64,000 nt of DNA from an uncultured Candidatus Actinomarina sp. (GCA_902610815.1 CACLXG010000002.1:64834-128833); one strand, 5' to 3'. Shown: positions 1-9,382, numbered from the stretch's first letter. Notes: a model not told the origin generated them from the sequence alone. Numbers and translations: made by a program.

Positions 1-2
1 TC

Positions 3-761
3 ATTTATCTAGTTGGATTTTTATGTTTAATAAATTATAAAGAGTATCCAAAAGCTAATACTTTCGTATTGTTTGTTATGGCTTTATACAAGCTGCATCC
101 ATTTGGTTTTCTTTTAGGACTAACTTTTTATTTTGCTATTAAAATGGAAAAAAAATATTTTCAAATAAATCTCTGTGCAGTAGTGTTATTTTTTGTTACA
201 TATTTTGTTGACGCAATTGTAAATAGAAATTTTTTGGCAACAGAGTTGAGACCTGCAGACATAAGAACAACTTTTGGATTATTGGCTGACTCATTAATTC
301 TGAATAAATATTTAAATCTTGACACTCCACTTTTATATATGGGTTTATGCATGTTGATCATTTTATTCTCACTTTACTTTAGAAGAATGCACAATGAACT
401 ATTTTTTGATTTAGATGATAAATATAGTTTAATTTTTTACTCTTTTTCTTTTCTAATTTTAATTAATTTTATATACGCAAACTACGATTACAGAATAGCA
501 CTTTTTATGCCTGTCTCTTATCTCATATATATAAAAAATAAAACAAACATGAATCTTTTGCATTACTTTATATTTTTAATGCCTATAGGGCTAGAAGTAA
601 CTAGCTTGGATGACAGATTTATATTGATTGATAATACTCTTTCTGTTGTTGGTAGGCTCTCAATCTATATGTTGATAGGCTTTCTTGTAGCAAATATAAT
701 AAAAAATATTCAAGATATTTCTTTAACAAATATCTACAAGTTTGTTACTAAGAGTATTTAA
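3..761 (+). CDS. Polytopic membrane protein, 5'-truncated by window edge
   Basis: The reading frame is open from base 3, so the gene begins upstream of the window; a TTG at 69 is only the first internal start-like codon. The visible part (about 252 residues) is strongly hydrophobic, with about six or seven predicted membrane segments and a polar loop carrying KLHPFG near the visible N-terminus. It heads the glycan island, and its layout resembles polyprenol-dependent GT-C or polymerase-type membrane enzymes. No catalytic motif can be named, so the role (GT-C transferase or polymerase) is inference from context. Confidence 0.6.
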   Translation: MYLVGFLCLINYKEYPKANTFVLFVMALYKLHPFGFLLGLTFYFAIKMEKKYFQINLCAVVLFFVTYFVDAIVNRNFLATELRPADIRTTFGLLADSLILNKYLNLDTPLLYMGLCMLIILFSLYFRRMHNELFFDLDDKYSLIFYSFSFLILINFIYANYDYRIALFMPVSYLIYIKNKTNMNLLHYFIFLMPIGLEVTSLDDRFILIDNTLSVVGRLSIYMLIGFLVANIIKNIQDISLTNIYKFVTKSI

Positions 762-962
762 TTACCGATTGGCAACAACTTTACTTTAATAAAAAATCAT
801 TAACAAATTATTGGTGACAATTTAAATAAATTATCCAACTTTATGTCTATACAGTTTCAGGATTAGCTACTTATCTTATACATAAGGTTAAATTCTGTTA
901 ATAGATGTATATTTTAAAAATACTTTAAATTTAAGAAAATTTAGTAATTACCATTAAATTAC

Positions 963-1898
963 ATGTTGAATTATCTTTTCTGTTTAGATCAAAATTATAA
1001 TAAACAACTTTTAACAACTCTTAATTCATTAAATGTAAATTCAACATCAAATTTCAATATTTATATTATTCATAATGACCCAGAGTCTTTGTATAGTGAT
1101 ATTGAAGAAAATAATATAAAATTTAATAAAATTAACAAATTTCAAGTATTCAAATATACTTCAAACGATTTTGCTTTTCCAAATCTTGAAAACAATCATA
1201 TATCTGAAGCAACATATTATAGGTTCTTTATTGAGGATTATATTAATGAAGATGTTGATTATTTAGTGTATCTTGATTGTGACATATTATGCCTCAACAA
1301 TCCTAGTGATGTATTGGCTGAGACAATTAGAAAATTAGAGAAGTCAAGCTACATGATTGCTGCATCAACTGAGTATATTCATACTGAAGACACTTCTGAA
1401 TTATTTAATAGGCTAGACCTAAGCAGTACCAGCTACTTTAATGCTGGCGTAGTAGTAATCAACTATCAGATGTGGAAAAGTGAAAATTTAAAACAAAAAT
1501 TATTACGCACTATGGAGCAAATTCATGAAAAGGTAAATTTTTGGGACCAAGATATATTAAATCATGTTTTTGATGGAAACTACCTAACAATTTCTAACAA
1601 CTTAAATTTCTTTGCGCCTGTAAGTAAGCAAAATATAAACAGCAGCTTAAGGTCAGTAATATTTTTACATTTTGCTGGAAGCACTAAACCATGGAGCATT
1701 CAAGGAGCACTCCTGAGCATTTCAAGCATATTCCATGATAACTATTCTTTTATATTTCCTAACAATTATTTAATTGTTACTAATTATAAAAAGAGAGCAC
1801 TTTTTGATTTAATAAAAAATTTATTTAATCTAAAAATATTTAAATTAGAAAGTCCGATTGATTTTATAAAACAGACTCTCAGATCTCTTAAAGCATGA
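963..1898 (+). CDS. GT8 family glycosyltransferase
   Basis: 311 residues, the usual GT8 length (LgtC/glycogenin-like, retaining, UDP-hexose donors). The metal-binding DxD is visible as LDCDI (D105-D107), followed by the family blocks FNAGVVVINYQMW, WDQDILN and a C-terminal HFAGSTKPW that supplies the second metal/donor-phosphate contact. It probably adds a hexose to a lipid-linked glycan on the cytoplasmic face. It overlaps the next gene by 4 nt (ATGA), so the two are probably translationally coupled. Family assignment is firm; the sugar and linkage cannot be read from sequence. Confidence 0.9.
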   Translation: MLNYLFCLDQNYNKQLLTTLNSLNVNSTSNFNIYIIHNDPESLYSDIEENNIKFNKINKFQVFKYTSNDFAFPNLENNHISEATYYRFFIEDYINEDVDYLVYLDCDILCLNNPSDVLAETIRKLEKSSYMIAASTEYIHTEDTSELFNRLDLSSTSYFNAGVVVINYQMWKSENLKQKLLRTMEQIHEKVNFWDQDILNHVFDGNYLTISNNLNFFAPVSKQNINSSLRSVIFLHFAGSTKPWSIQGALLSISSIFHDNYSFIFPNNYLIVTNYKKRALFDLIKNLFNLKIFKLESPIDFIKQTLRSLKA

Positions 1899-2539
1899 AT
1901 TTAAATTTTAAAATATATATAGTTCATTATAAAAAATTAATAGATAGAAAAAAAATAATTGAAAACTCATTAATTAGTTACGGTATGTCATATTATTTTG
2001 AGTCGAATTACGACAGAGCAAATCTCGATCCAAAAGATAAGAAAAAATTTTCAGCGAATATTGAAGACTCATATAAAGCAAATTTTTTATCACACATCAA
2101 ATGTTATGATTTACTTCGCACATCTGGTGAAGACTATGCACTAATTCTTGAGGATGATTCAGTTCCTGGTAAATTGTTTTATGAAAATATAGAAAATTAT
2201 TTAAAGAAACTTCCAAAAGATTTTGGACTATTTTTTGTAAGTGAAGGAAAAAATAAATTTAAAATACCACGATATTTAAGAAGGCCTTTTAAAAAAGTTT
2301 ATAAAAAAGACAGTCAACCTGTCTCGTGGGGAGGGGCCGGTGCATCTAGAAATGCAGATGCTTATTTTATATCCAAGAAATATGCACAAATACTGTTTGA
2401 TGAATTTAATAGTGAAAATTTTTTTGCGGAAACAACTATTGATTGGTGGATGAATGATGTAATAAGGAAATATGAAATACCTGTTTATTGGGCCCAACCT
2501 TCTCTTATCGAAACTAACAAATACGAGACTTCATTTTAA
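1895..2539 (+). CDS. GT25 family glycosyltransferase
   Basis: 214 residues of GT25 type (LOS/LPS galactosyltransferase-like). It starts directly with the characteristic strand YIVHYKKLIDRKK. The acidic motif LILEDDSVPG (EDD at 86-88) sits where GT25 enzymes carry their catalytic/metal ExD, and SWGGAGASRNADAYFISKKYA matches the conserved region in which the family reads Y(L)IS. It is the second gene of a pair with the upstream GT8 gene, starting inside its stop codon. The acceptor is unknown. Confidence 0.85.
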   Translation: MNLNFKIYIVHYKKLIDRKKIIENSLISYGMSYYFESNYDRANLDPKDKKKFSANIEDSYKANFLSHIKCYDLLRTSGEDYALILEDDSVPGKLFYENIENYLKKLPKDFGLFFVSEGKNKFKIPRYLRRPFKKVYKKDSQPVSWGGAGASRNADAYFISKKYAQILFDEFNSENFFAETTIDWWMNDVIRKYEIPVYWAQPSLIETNKYETSF

Positions 2540-2638
2540 GTTAAAAAAGAATATTGATCATTTCTTAATTTAATTATTGTAAATCTAGTGTTTTGTAGAT
2601 TTGTAAAAAAAATATAAAAATAAATGGGAAGATTTTTA

Positions 2639-2713
2639 ATGAAGAAAATTCTAATATTATACTCATTATTTTTTAAGTACTTTTACAAATGTATGATAAA
2701 CCATATTGAATAA
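2639..2713 (+). pseudogene. 24-residue ORF with Shine-Dalgarno, possible glycosyltransferase start relic
   Basis: A short frame (begins MKKILILYSLFFKY, ends at TAA) preceded by GGGAAG at 2626-2631 with 7-nt spacing. Its beginning looks like the first beta-strand of a GT-B glycosyltransferase, but it stops after 24 codons, just before the tRNA-like sequence. It could be the truncated 5' end of a gene lost during rearrangement, or chance. The rest of the 2540-2790 gap holds only the tRNA-like element. Confidence 0.2.
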
Positions 2714-2728
2714 TGTAAAATTATAAAA

Positions 2729-2787
2729 GGTCAAAAGGTTACCCTCTCTCCAAAAAGGGTTTGGCAGTTCGACTCTGCCAATGACCA
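2729..2787 (+). other. tRNA-like 3' half / D-arm-less tRNA relic
   Basis: A near-perfect T-arm is present (TGGCAG 2762-2767, loop TTCGACT, CTGCCA 2775-2780), followed by an acceptor strand ending TGACCA. Upstream, ACCCT (2741-2745) and AGGGT (2756-2760) can pair around a 10-nt loop containing CTCCAAA, which is the anticodon loop expected for tRNA-Trp(CCA). GGTCA at 2729-2733 can pair with TGACC at 2782-2786. There is no D-arm. It is most likely a tRNA 3' fragment left by site-specific integration, because the same kind of fragment occurs for tRNA-Val at 30557 and 31258. Isotype is uncertain because the variable loop is too short for a clean Trp fit. Confidence 0.5.
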
Positions 2788-2790
2788 CAA

Positions 2791-3543
2791 ATGTTTAAAC
2801 TAAATAAAGTTATAAAAGCTAGAAAAAGATTAAATCTTATTACAACAATATTATTTAAATTGTTTCAAATAAATCTTAGATATAAAGAAAATAGAGAAGA
2901 TTACGGTTTAGAAATATTTGAATATTTTTATCTGCCTTGGAAATCAGATGAGAATTTTAATAAAAATTATGAACTTATTAAAGAATATACTTTAAATCCA
3001 AAATCACGATTATTTACTTTGCATGATTTATCAAAAAGATATTTGCAAGAAAATTCTTCATTTATAGAGGTAGGATCATGGAAAGGTGGAGCTTCAGGTT
3101 TAGTTGCACTTCGAAACAGGCATAAGAAAATAGATTACTATGTTTGTGATACTTTTAGTGGGGTAGCTAATTCATCAGAAAACGATTCTTTTTTTAAAAA
3201 CGACGAATACAACGATGCAGGCATTGATGATGTAAAAGAAATTGAAAGCATAACTGGTCAAAAATTAAATATTATTAAAGGAGTGTTTCCAAATTCTATG
3301 GAAAATATTACTTTAAATAAGCCAATTTCATTTGCGCACATAGATGTTGATACATACGTTTCAGCAAAAGAAAGTTTAGATTACTTATTACTAAATTCAA
3401 TTAAAGGTGCATTAATAGTTCTTGATGATTATGGAGGATGGTTTACAGATGGAGTTACAAAATTAGGAAATGAAATAAAATCAAATGAAGATTTAGTTGT
3501 CATCCCAAATCATTTAGGTCAATTAATCATCTATAAGTTATGA
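2791..3543 (+). CDS. TylF/macrocin O-methyltransferase-like SAM methyltransferase
   Basis: 250 residues. The SAM-binding motif I is FIEVGSWKGGASG (91-103), followed by YYVCDTFSG, and later AHIDVDTYVSAKESL and IVLDDYGGW, which match the metal-dependent TylF-type O-methyltransferases (Methyltransf_24 group). About 90 residues precede the catalytic fold. It probably methylates a sugar hydroxyl of the glycan. The start ATG lies 3 nt after the tRNA-like element with no evident Shine-Dalgarno. It is followed by a terminator-like hairpin. Confidence 0.8.
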   Translation: MFKLNKVIKARKRLNLITTILFKLFQINLRYKENREDYGLEIFEYFYLPWKSDENFNKNYELIKEYTLNPKSRLFTLHDLSKRYLQENSSFIEVGSWKGGASGLVALRNRHKKIDYYVCDTFSGVANSSENDSFFKNDEYNDAGIDDVKEIESITGQKLNIIKGVFPNSMENITLNKPISFAHIDVDTYVSAKESLDYLLLNSIKGALIVLDDYGGWFTDGVTKLGNEIKSNEDLVVIPNHLGQLIIYKL

Positions 3544-3564
3544 CCAAACCTGTGTTGAAAGATT

Positions 3565-3590
3565 AACTTTGCTTAAGCTAAAGTTTTTTT
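3565..3590 (+). terminator. Rho-independent terminator
   Basis: AACTTT (3565-3570) and AAAGTT (3580-3585) form a stem around GCTTAAGCT, itself self-complementary, followed by a run of seven T (3584-3590). It lies 20 nt after the stop of the TylF-like gene and separates it from the fusion gene at 3687. Confidence 0.65.
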
Positions 3591-3686
3591 GTCTAGACAA
3601 ATCAATCATTGTTCTAATTACTATGAAAATTATTACAAATTATTTCTTTATTAAAAACAACATAAGGGTTATATAATTAAATTCTC

Positions 3687-6233
3687 ATGAAAAAAGTAGT
3701 AATTACTGGCGGCTTAGGTTACATAGGGATGGAGCTTTGTAAGGTATATTCAGGTGTAAGTAGGAATTATGAAATTAAAGTAATTGACACTATTTTTTCA
3801 TCATCTAGGGTTAATCAATTAAGAAATTGGGGGATAGATTTTAAACAAGGTGATACGACAAACCAAGATTTTTTTAAACAAGAGATTAAAGATGCAGATT
3901 TAATATATCATTTAGCAGATATTACTGAAGTAGGGATTACAAAGGGTGATGTAAATTCAGAAAGAGATAAAAAAGTTTTAGATGTTGCAATTAATGGAAC
4001 AAAAAATGTTTTAAAATATAGTAAAGCAGAAGCGAAGATTGTTTTTACATCTACACATACAGTTTTTGAGGGTATAAAAGAACAAATTTTAGAACTTGAT
4101 GAAAGCTTTACTCCATCGCCTGAATTAGCATACTCAAAAGGCAAAATTACATCAGAAAATAATATTATCAATTCTGGAAAAAACTTCACAATCTTGAGAT
4201 TAGGAACTGTATATGGACTTTCACATTATGACTCAATGAGGGTAAATAGTGTAGTTAACCTCTTTTCAAAAATCTCCTCATCAGGAGGAACAATTAGCTT
4301 GTTTGCTAATGGTGTCCAGCTAAAGAGTTTTGTTTCCGTAGTTGATGTTGCAAGATGTCTAAATTTTGTTGGAGAAAATACAGAAACTAACAATGAAATT
4401 TATCATGTTGCAAATGAATCAATGACTATTAAAGAACTTGCACAAGTTTGTAAAAAATATAACAAAGATTTGATTTTGAAAAATACTAACGACGAAATTC
4501 CAAGCAAAGGAACTACTCTATCAAATAAAAAAATAAAGAAAGCTGGTTTTAGTTTCTTATATAACATCAACCATGCAATTGAAGAAATGCATGCAGCATG
4601 GATGAAAAAGGATCAAATCTTAGGAAACGAATTGTTGGAAAATGGTCAGGATGATTTCATTGATAGTCGTGGAGTAATTTCAAATTATTATTTTGAAGAT
4701 AGTATAAATATGATTGGATATGTTGAATCAAAGAAAAATACTATGCGAGGTAATCATTATCATCCAATACAAACTCAAAAGTGCCTTTTAATAAAAGGTT
4801 CATATATAAGTGTTACAAAAAATTTAAAAGACCATAATTCTGTAGTTGAAACAAGATTAGTTAGAGAAGGTGAGCTTTCAACAATACCTCCCAATGTATC
4901 TCATACAATGATTTTTCTTGAAGACTCAGTACTATTAAATTTGGTAAACGGTGAAAGAGCTCATAAAAACTATGGGATAACTCACACAATTCCACATAAA
5001 CTAGTGGATGAAAAACTTTTTAAAAATTTAATTGAAAGCTACAAAGTAGATTGCAGAGTTTGCGGGGGAGGTTTTACCCACTATCTATCATTAGGTCTTT
5101 CACCACTAGCAAATAATCTCAATGACCAAAAAAATGCTAAAAATGACTTATACCCTCTTGATCTAAATTTTTGTATAGAGTGTTCAAATTCACAACTAAG
5201 TGTTGTCGTTCCACCAGAAAAAATGTTTGATAATTACCTTTACCTATCTTCTACTTCAAAACAATTTAGAGATCATTTCATAAAATTTGCAAAGGAATTA
5301 AAAACTAATTTAAAGTTGAATAAAAATTCTGTTGTTATTGACATTGGAAGTAACGATGGTATATTTTTAGACCCTGTTCAAAAATTAGGTATTAAAGCTA
5401 TTGGGGTAGAACCTGCAAAGAATGTTGCCAAAATTGCAAATTCAAACAAACTTACAACATTTCCTGAGTATTTTAATGAAAAAACTGTAGCGAAGATCGA
5501 AAAAAAATACGGAAAAGCCGATGTAGTAACTGCATTTAATGTTTTTGCTCATGGTGATGGGCTTAAAGAAATATTGGAAAATGTTGAAATTATGTTAAAA
5601 AATGAAGGGGAGTTTATTTTTGAAATTCAGTATCTATTAAGAACCCTAAAAGATTTAACCTTTGACAACATTTACCACGAACATGTAAATTATTGGTGTT
5701 TATTGTCAATTTTGAACTTTTTTAAGGACTCAAATATGAAAGTATACAAGGTAAAGGAAGTAGATACACATGGTGGATCATTAAGAGTTTATACTACCAA
5801 AAATAAAAATAAACGATTAGATAAGAGCGTAAATAAATATATAGAATTAGAAAAGAAAAATAAATTAGACAAAATTGAAACATATTATCAATTTGCAAAA
5901 AATGTAGAAAATATAAAATCAAGTTCATTAAAAAACATCAAAGAAATATTAGAAAATAATGAAAAAATTATTGGGTATGGAGCTCCTGCAAAAGCAACTA
6001 CTGTTCTAAATTATTTTGGAATAAATGATTCATACTTTAAATACGTGCTTGAAGATAGTGAAATAAAACATAACAAATTTATCCCTGAAACAAATATACA
6101 AATTAAATCAAAAGAAGCAGTAAATGTCGATAATTATGAATATATTCTTGTTTTGGCTTGGAACTTTTTTGACGCAATTGTTAAAAATAATAAACATAAA
6201 TTTCAAAAAAGTAAGTTTATTAAATTAAAGTGA
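3687..6233 (+). CDS. Three-domain fusion: SDR epimerase - cupin - C-methyltransferase
   Basis: 848 residues. Domain 1 (1 to about 305) is an extended SDR with TGGLGYIG (7-14) and YxxxK at Y149/K153. Domain 2 (about 325-435) is a cupin with RGNHYHPIQTQK (354-365), similar in order to CapF-type capsule enzymes (SDR plus cupin). Domain 3 (about 455-848) is a sugar C-methyltransferase: zinc-type pairs C456/C459 and C496/C499, SAM motif IDIGSNDG, then a C-terminal domain with GYGAPAKA. Together these could oxidise, epimerise and C-methylate a nucleotide sugar in one chain; the substrate is unknown. Cytoplasmic. TATAAT lies 9 nt before ATG. A shortened paralog lies at 35563-36981. Confidence 0.85.
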   Translation: MKKVVITGGLGYIGMELCKVYSGVSRNYEIKVIDTIFSSSRVNQLRNWGIDFKQGDTTNQDFFKQEIKDADLIYHLADITEVGITKGDVNSERDKKVLDVAINGTKNVLKYSKAEAKIVFTSTHTVFEGIKEQILELDESFTPSPELAYSKGKITSENNIINSGKNFTILRLGTVYGLSHYDSMRVNSVVNLFSKISSSGGTISLFANGVQLKSFVSVVDVARCLNFVGENTETNNEIYHVANESMTIKELAQVCKKYNKDLILKNTNDEIPSKGTTLSNKKIKKAGFSFLYNINHAIEEMHAAWMKKDQILGNELLENGQDDFIDSRGVISNYYFEDSINMIGYVESKKNTMRGNHYHPIQTQKCLLIKGSYISVTKNLKDHNSVVETRLVREGELSTIPPNVSHTMIFLEDSVLLNLVNGERAHKNYGITHTIPHKLVDEKLFKNLIESYKVDCRVCGGGFTHYLSLGLSPLANNLNDQKNAKNDLYPLDLNFCIECSNSQLSVVVPPEKMFDNYLYLSSTSKQFRDHFIKFAKELKTNLKLNKNSVVIDIGSNDGIFLDPVQKLGIKAIGVEPAKNVAKIANSNKLTTFPEYFNEKTVAKIEKKYGKADVVTAFNVFAHGDGLKEILENVEIMLKNEGEFIFEIQYLLRTLKDLTFDNIYHEHVNYWCLLSILNFFKDSNMKVYKVKEVDTHGGSLRVYTTKNKNKRLDKSVNKYIELEKKNKLDKIETYYQFAKNVENIKSSSLKNIKEILENNEKIIGYGAPAKATTVLNYFGINDSYFKYVLEDSEIKHNKFIPETNIQIKSKEAVNVDNYEYILVLAWNFFDAIVKNNKHKFQKSKFIKLK

Positions 6234-6241
6234 TTTGCTTC

Positions 6242-6970
6242 TTAATCTAAATTAAATTTCTTTAATATTTCTGAATAATTTTCTTTATAACTATCAAAGT
6301 CCTCAAATACTTTTTTATCAATATCATCAGGGACAGCTTTTTGCGATTTATAGTCGCTTTTCAAACTCTCTAGCTCAGAAAATTTGAATTCTTTATTTAG
6401 TATTGTGTATAAATGTTTCATTTCTAAATAAAATAATTTTGAATCAACGTCAAATATTGTATCCTGCCTATCAACCTCAATTGATTCTTTGTACACTTTC
6501 GTCCCTACGTCTATATTTTCATCTATTAAATGAGTTGTGACTCCTTGAGGAATATTATTAAATATTGCCCATTTTATTGTGTCCAGACCTCTGTTTTCAG
6601 GAAGCAGTCCTCGATGAAAATTAAAAATACCTCCTGGAAAACAATCAATTACTTTTTTAGATAGTATTCTCGCTCCAAGAATTATTCCGTAATCTGGATT
6701 TAAATTTTTATAAAAATTTATAGCCTCATCTGAATTATGCATTCCAACGAAAGTTTCCCAACCATATGCCTTGCCTACATCTGTCGGATTTAAGATCTCA
6801 CTTTCAAAAACTTCTTTTCTATTTTTAGATTTTCTAAACTTTAATTCAATCCAGGGCTGACTTACAATATATATATTTTGAAATTTTGAATTTTTAATTA
6901 TCTGCATACCTGTTAAAGATTTTCTATGTGGAAAATCATAAGTAAAAACTACTAATTTTTCATTATGCAT
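6242..6970 (-). CDS. Sugar N-formyltransferase (formyl_trans_N family)
   Basis: 242 residues with the N10-formyl-THF formyltransferase signature: FNFHRGLLPENRG carries the catalytic Asn117 and His119, and ENIDVGTKV supplies Asp154, the triad known from Fmt, ArnA and FdtF-type enzymes. It lacks the C-terminal tRNA-binding domain of methionyl-tRNA formyltransferase. With the PLP aminotransferase at 8282-9382 it most likely makes an N-formylamino sugar for the surface glycan. It converges with the fusion gene, leaving an 8-nt gap. Confidence 0.85.
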   Translation of the reverse strand: MHNEKLVVFTYDFPHRKSLTGMQIIKNSKFQNIYIVSQPWIELKFRKSKNRKEVFESEILNPTDVGKAYGWETFVGMHNSDEAINFYKNLNPDYGIILGARILSKKVIDCFPGGIFNFHRGLLPENRGLDTIKWAIFNNIPQGVTTHLIDENIDVGTKVYKESIEVDRQDTIFDVDSKLFYLEMKHLYTILNKEFKFSELESLKSDYKSQKAVPDDIDKKVFEDFDSYKENYSEILKKFNLD

Positions 6971-7052
6971 ATATTCAATATTATTTACTGTAAATAATTA
7001 AATGGAATATGTGATAAATAACTTTGGAAATTATGAAAATAAATAATTGCAA

Positions 7053-7124
7053 ATGTTAACAGTGTTGTATCAAAAATTCATCAAAAGCAAATTTATAAAA
7101 TTAAAGCAAGCGCAGAATTTATAA
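7053..7124 (+). pseudogene. Relic of a methyltransferase C-terminus
   Basis: A 23-codon frame ending TAA encodes QKFIKSKFIKLK. The last 12 residues of the 848-residue fusion (3687-6233) are HKFQKSKFIKLK, so 10 of 12 match, and codons from 7086 to 7106 are nearly the same at DNA level. The paralog at 35563-36981 also ends SKFIKLK. No other part of the domain is visible, so this is best read as the stranded 3' end of a third paralog. The remainder of the 6971-7158 gap shows nothing recognisable. Confidence 0.5.
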
Positions 7125-7158
7125 TATTTTTAAACGTATATTCTTTAAGTAGAGAGAA

Positions 7159-8289
7159 ATGAAAAAAATTACATATATTTTTGGTGATGGTCGAATAAAT
7201 AAGCTTGCAAAAGAAAATGAATATGCAAAAGATTTTTATTATGGATACCATTTAATGAATCAAAATAGCAACTATAACACGCAAATTCTTGAGCTTCATA
7301 CTGCTATTGAAAACAAAGATGAAGGGTCAAAAATATTATTATTATTAGATAAATTTCTAAACAAACTTACTTTTCTTCAATTTCATTTTCATGAAATTTT
7401 TAAAAAATATAATTATAGAGAAATTGTAAATAGTGATATTTTAATTTTTAGTACGGATAGGTTGGCAATAAGTTTCTTCCCAATTTTAATATTTAAAAAA
7501 AATTTAAAAAGCATTGTTATAACAATGGGTCTTTTAAAGGAACATCAAAAATTAAAAAGCTATCAAAAAATTCTTAGACCTTATATATTAAAAATATTTA
7601 TAAAATCAGTTGATAAACTAATATTTTTAGGAATGCCTGAATATGAATCCGCAAAAGAAAAATATCCAAAATTTTCCAATAAATTTGAATTTATACCTTT
7701 TGCAATAGATTTTAAATTCTGGTCACACGAAGATTTAAACAAAAATAAATTTGCGGAATCAAATCAAATATTATTTGTAGGAAATGATGGAAATAGAAAT
7801 TATGAATTCGTTAAAAAACTTCCTAAACATTTAACTAAATTCAAATTTAAATTTATTACAGAACAAATTTCAAGTAATGAAAATTTAAAAAATATTGAGT
7901 TAATAAATGGTAATTGGTCTAAGGCTGTAGTTAATGATATAAAAATGAGAGATTATTATAAAGAATCTTTTTTAACAATCTTACCGATAAAAAATACTAT
8001 ACAACCATCTGGACAAAGTGTTACCTTACAATCATTAGCGACAGGGACACCTGTATTAATTTCTAATTTCGATGGGTTTTGGGACCCTTCACTATTTTTA
8101 AACAATGAAAACATATTTTTAGTTGATAGTTTTGATATTGATATATGGACTAAAAAAATTGAAGAAATTTATAATGATCAAATCAAACTTAAGCAAATTT
8201 CAAAAAATGGAAAGAGTCTAGTAATGAATAACTATAATCTAGACAAATTTATAGAGAAGTTAAATAAATTAATAAAAGATATTAATTGA
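7159..8289 (+). CDS. GT4/GT1-like glycosyltransferase
   Basis: 376 residues with a GT-B layout. The C-terminal half has NQILFVGNDGNRNYEFVKKLP (a strand-turn as in GT4 domains) and SGQSVTLQSLATGTPVLISNFDG, the donor-binding stretch with the alternative Q-x-L-A-x-G-x-P-V pattern. The GAGAGAAATG context gives a usable Shine-Dalgarno. It is convergent with the aminotransferase gene, overlapping it by 8 nt. Fold assignment is reasonable; donor and acceptor are unknown. Confidence 0.75.
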   Translation: MKKITYIFGDGRINKLAKENEYAKDFYYGYHLMNQNSNYNTQILELHTAIENKDEGSKILLLLDKFLNKLTFLQFHFHEIFKKYNYREIVNSDILIFSTDRLAISFFPILIFKKNLKSIVITMGLLKEHQKLKSYQKILRPYILKIFIKSVDKLIFLGMPEYESAKEKYPKFSNKFEFIPFAIDFKFWSHEDLNKNKFAESNQILFVGNDGNRNYEFVKKLPKHLTKFKFKFITEQISSNENLKNIELINGNWSKAVVNDIKMRDYYKESFLTILPIKNTIQPSGQSVTLQSLATGTPVLISNFDGFWDPSLFLNNENIFLVDSFDIDIWTKKIEEIYNDQIKLKQISKNGKSLVMNNYNLDKFIEKLNKLIKDIN

Positions 8290-9382
8290 AATATTCTCTC
8301 ACAACCTTGATTACATAATTTATTTCTTTTTTTTCCATTTTAGGAAAAACAGGAAGTGTAACTAATTTTTTGTATTCAGAAAAAGAATTTGGAAAATTTT
8401 CTTTATTCTGAGAATGCTTTTTATAGGCATTTTGCTTAATAGTTGGGAGTGGATAGTGTATACCAAGCTCGACACCAGAATTCTTGCAGTGTTCCATAAA
8501 TTTTCTTCTATTTGGTACTTGAATTACAAATAGATGCCAGACATGTTTATTTCCGTTTAAAGTCTTTGGAAGTACAATTTTGTCTATGTCCTGCAAGGAC
8601 TCTATATATTTATCTGCAACAGTGAATCTTTCTTCGTTCCACTCATATAGGTATTTAAGCTTTTCATTAAGCAATATAGCTTGAAGCGGTTGTAACCTAG
8701 TGTTACTTCCTTGTATCTCATGATAATATTTTTCTACACTTCCAAAGTTCCTAATTTTAATCATTTTTTTATAAGTACTATAAGAATTTGTGGTTACCAT
8801 ACCTCCATCACCCCAAGCTCCTAAATTTTTTCCAGGATAAAAACTATATGTAGCGCCTGATGAATTATCTCCAACATTTATATTTGATTGCATTGCACCG
8901 TGGGACTGAGCGGCGTCTTCCAGCAAATATAAATTATGTTCTTTGCAAAGTTTTTTTAGACTCGATGTATCACACATTTGGCCATAAAGATTAACTCCAA
9001 TAATTGCTTTTGTTTTTTTTGTTATTTTGGACTTTATTTTTTTTAAATCAATTAAATAATATTCATCATTATCTACAAAAATTGGTTTTGCTCCTACATT
9101 TTCTACGGCAAATGATGTAGCGATATAAGTGTTAACTGGAACTATAACTTCATCTCCTACACCGATTTCTAAACCTCTTAGTACCAATTCAATTGCATCT
9201 GTACCATTAGCACAAGAAACAGCATATTTTTGTTTAGTAAATTTTGAAAAATTATTTTCAAATATCTTAGTATCTTCATTGAGAACAAAATTGTTTTTAT
9301 CAACGGTTTTTTCAAATTTCTTAATAACTACCTTTTTTAAAGGAGCATGAATTCTTGTTAAATCGTTAAATGGAACAAACAT
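8282..9382 (-). CDS. DegT/DnrJ/EryC1/StrS-family sugar aminotransferase
   Basis: 366 residues, full family length. ANGTDAIELVLRGL (about 58-71) binds the PLP phosphate, EDAAQSHGA (155-163) supplies the ring-contacting Asp, and SFYPGKNLGAWGDGG contains the Schiff-base Lys185. The C-terminal HVWHLFVIQ and GIHYPLPTIKQNAY blocks are typical of nucleotide-sugar keto-aminotransferases such as FdtB/QdtB. It would aminate a keto-deoxy-hexose nucleotide; the formyltransferase at 6242-6970 is the likely next step. Confidence 0.92.
   Translation of the reverse strand: MFVPFNDLTRIHAPLKKVVIKKFEKTVDKNNFVLNEDTKIFENNFSKFTKQKYAVSCANGTDAIELVLRGLEIGVGDEVIVPVNTYIATSFAVENVGAKPIFVDNDEYYLIDLKKIKSKITKKTKAIIGVNLYGQMCDTSSLKKLCKEHNLYLLEDAAQSHGAMQSNINVGDNSSGATYSFYPGKNLGAWGDGGMVTTNSYSTYKKMIKIRNFGSVEKYYHEIQGSNTRLQPLQAILLNEKLKYLYEWNEERFTVADKYIESLQDIDKIVLPKTLNGNKHVWHLFVIQVPNRRKFMEHCKNSGVELGIHYPLPTIKQNAYKKHSQNKENFPNSFSEYKKLVTLPVFPKMEKKEINYVIKVVREYFN

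Noticed and set aside
6242-6970. Formyltransferase considered as methionyl-tRNA formyltransferase (fmt)
   Set aside because: It lacks the C-terminal tRNA-binding domain, is only 242 residues and lies in a sugar locus next to a sugar aminotransferase.
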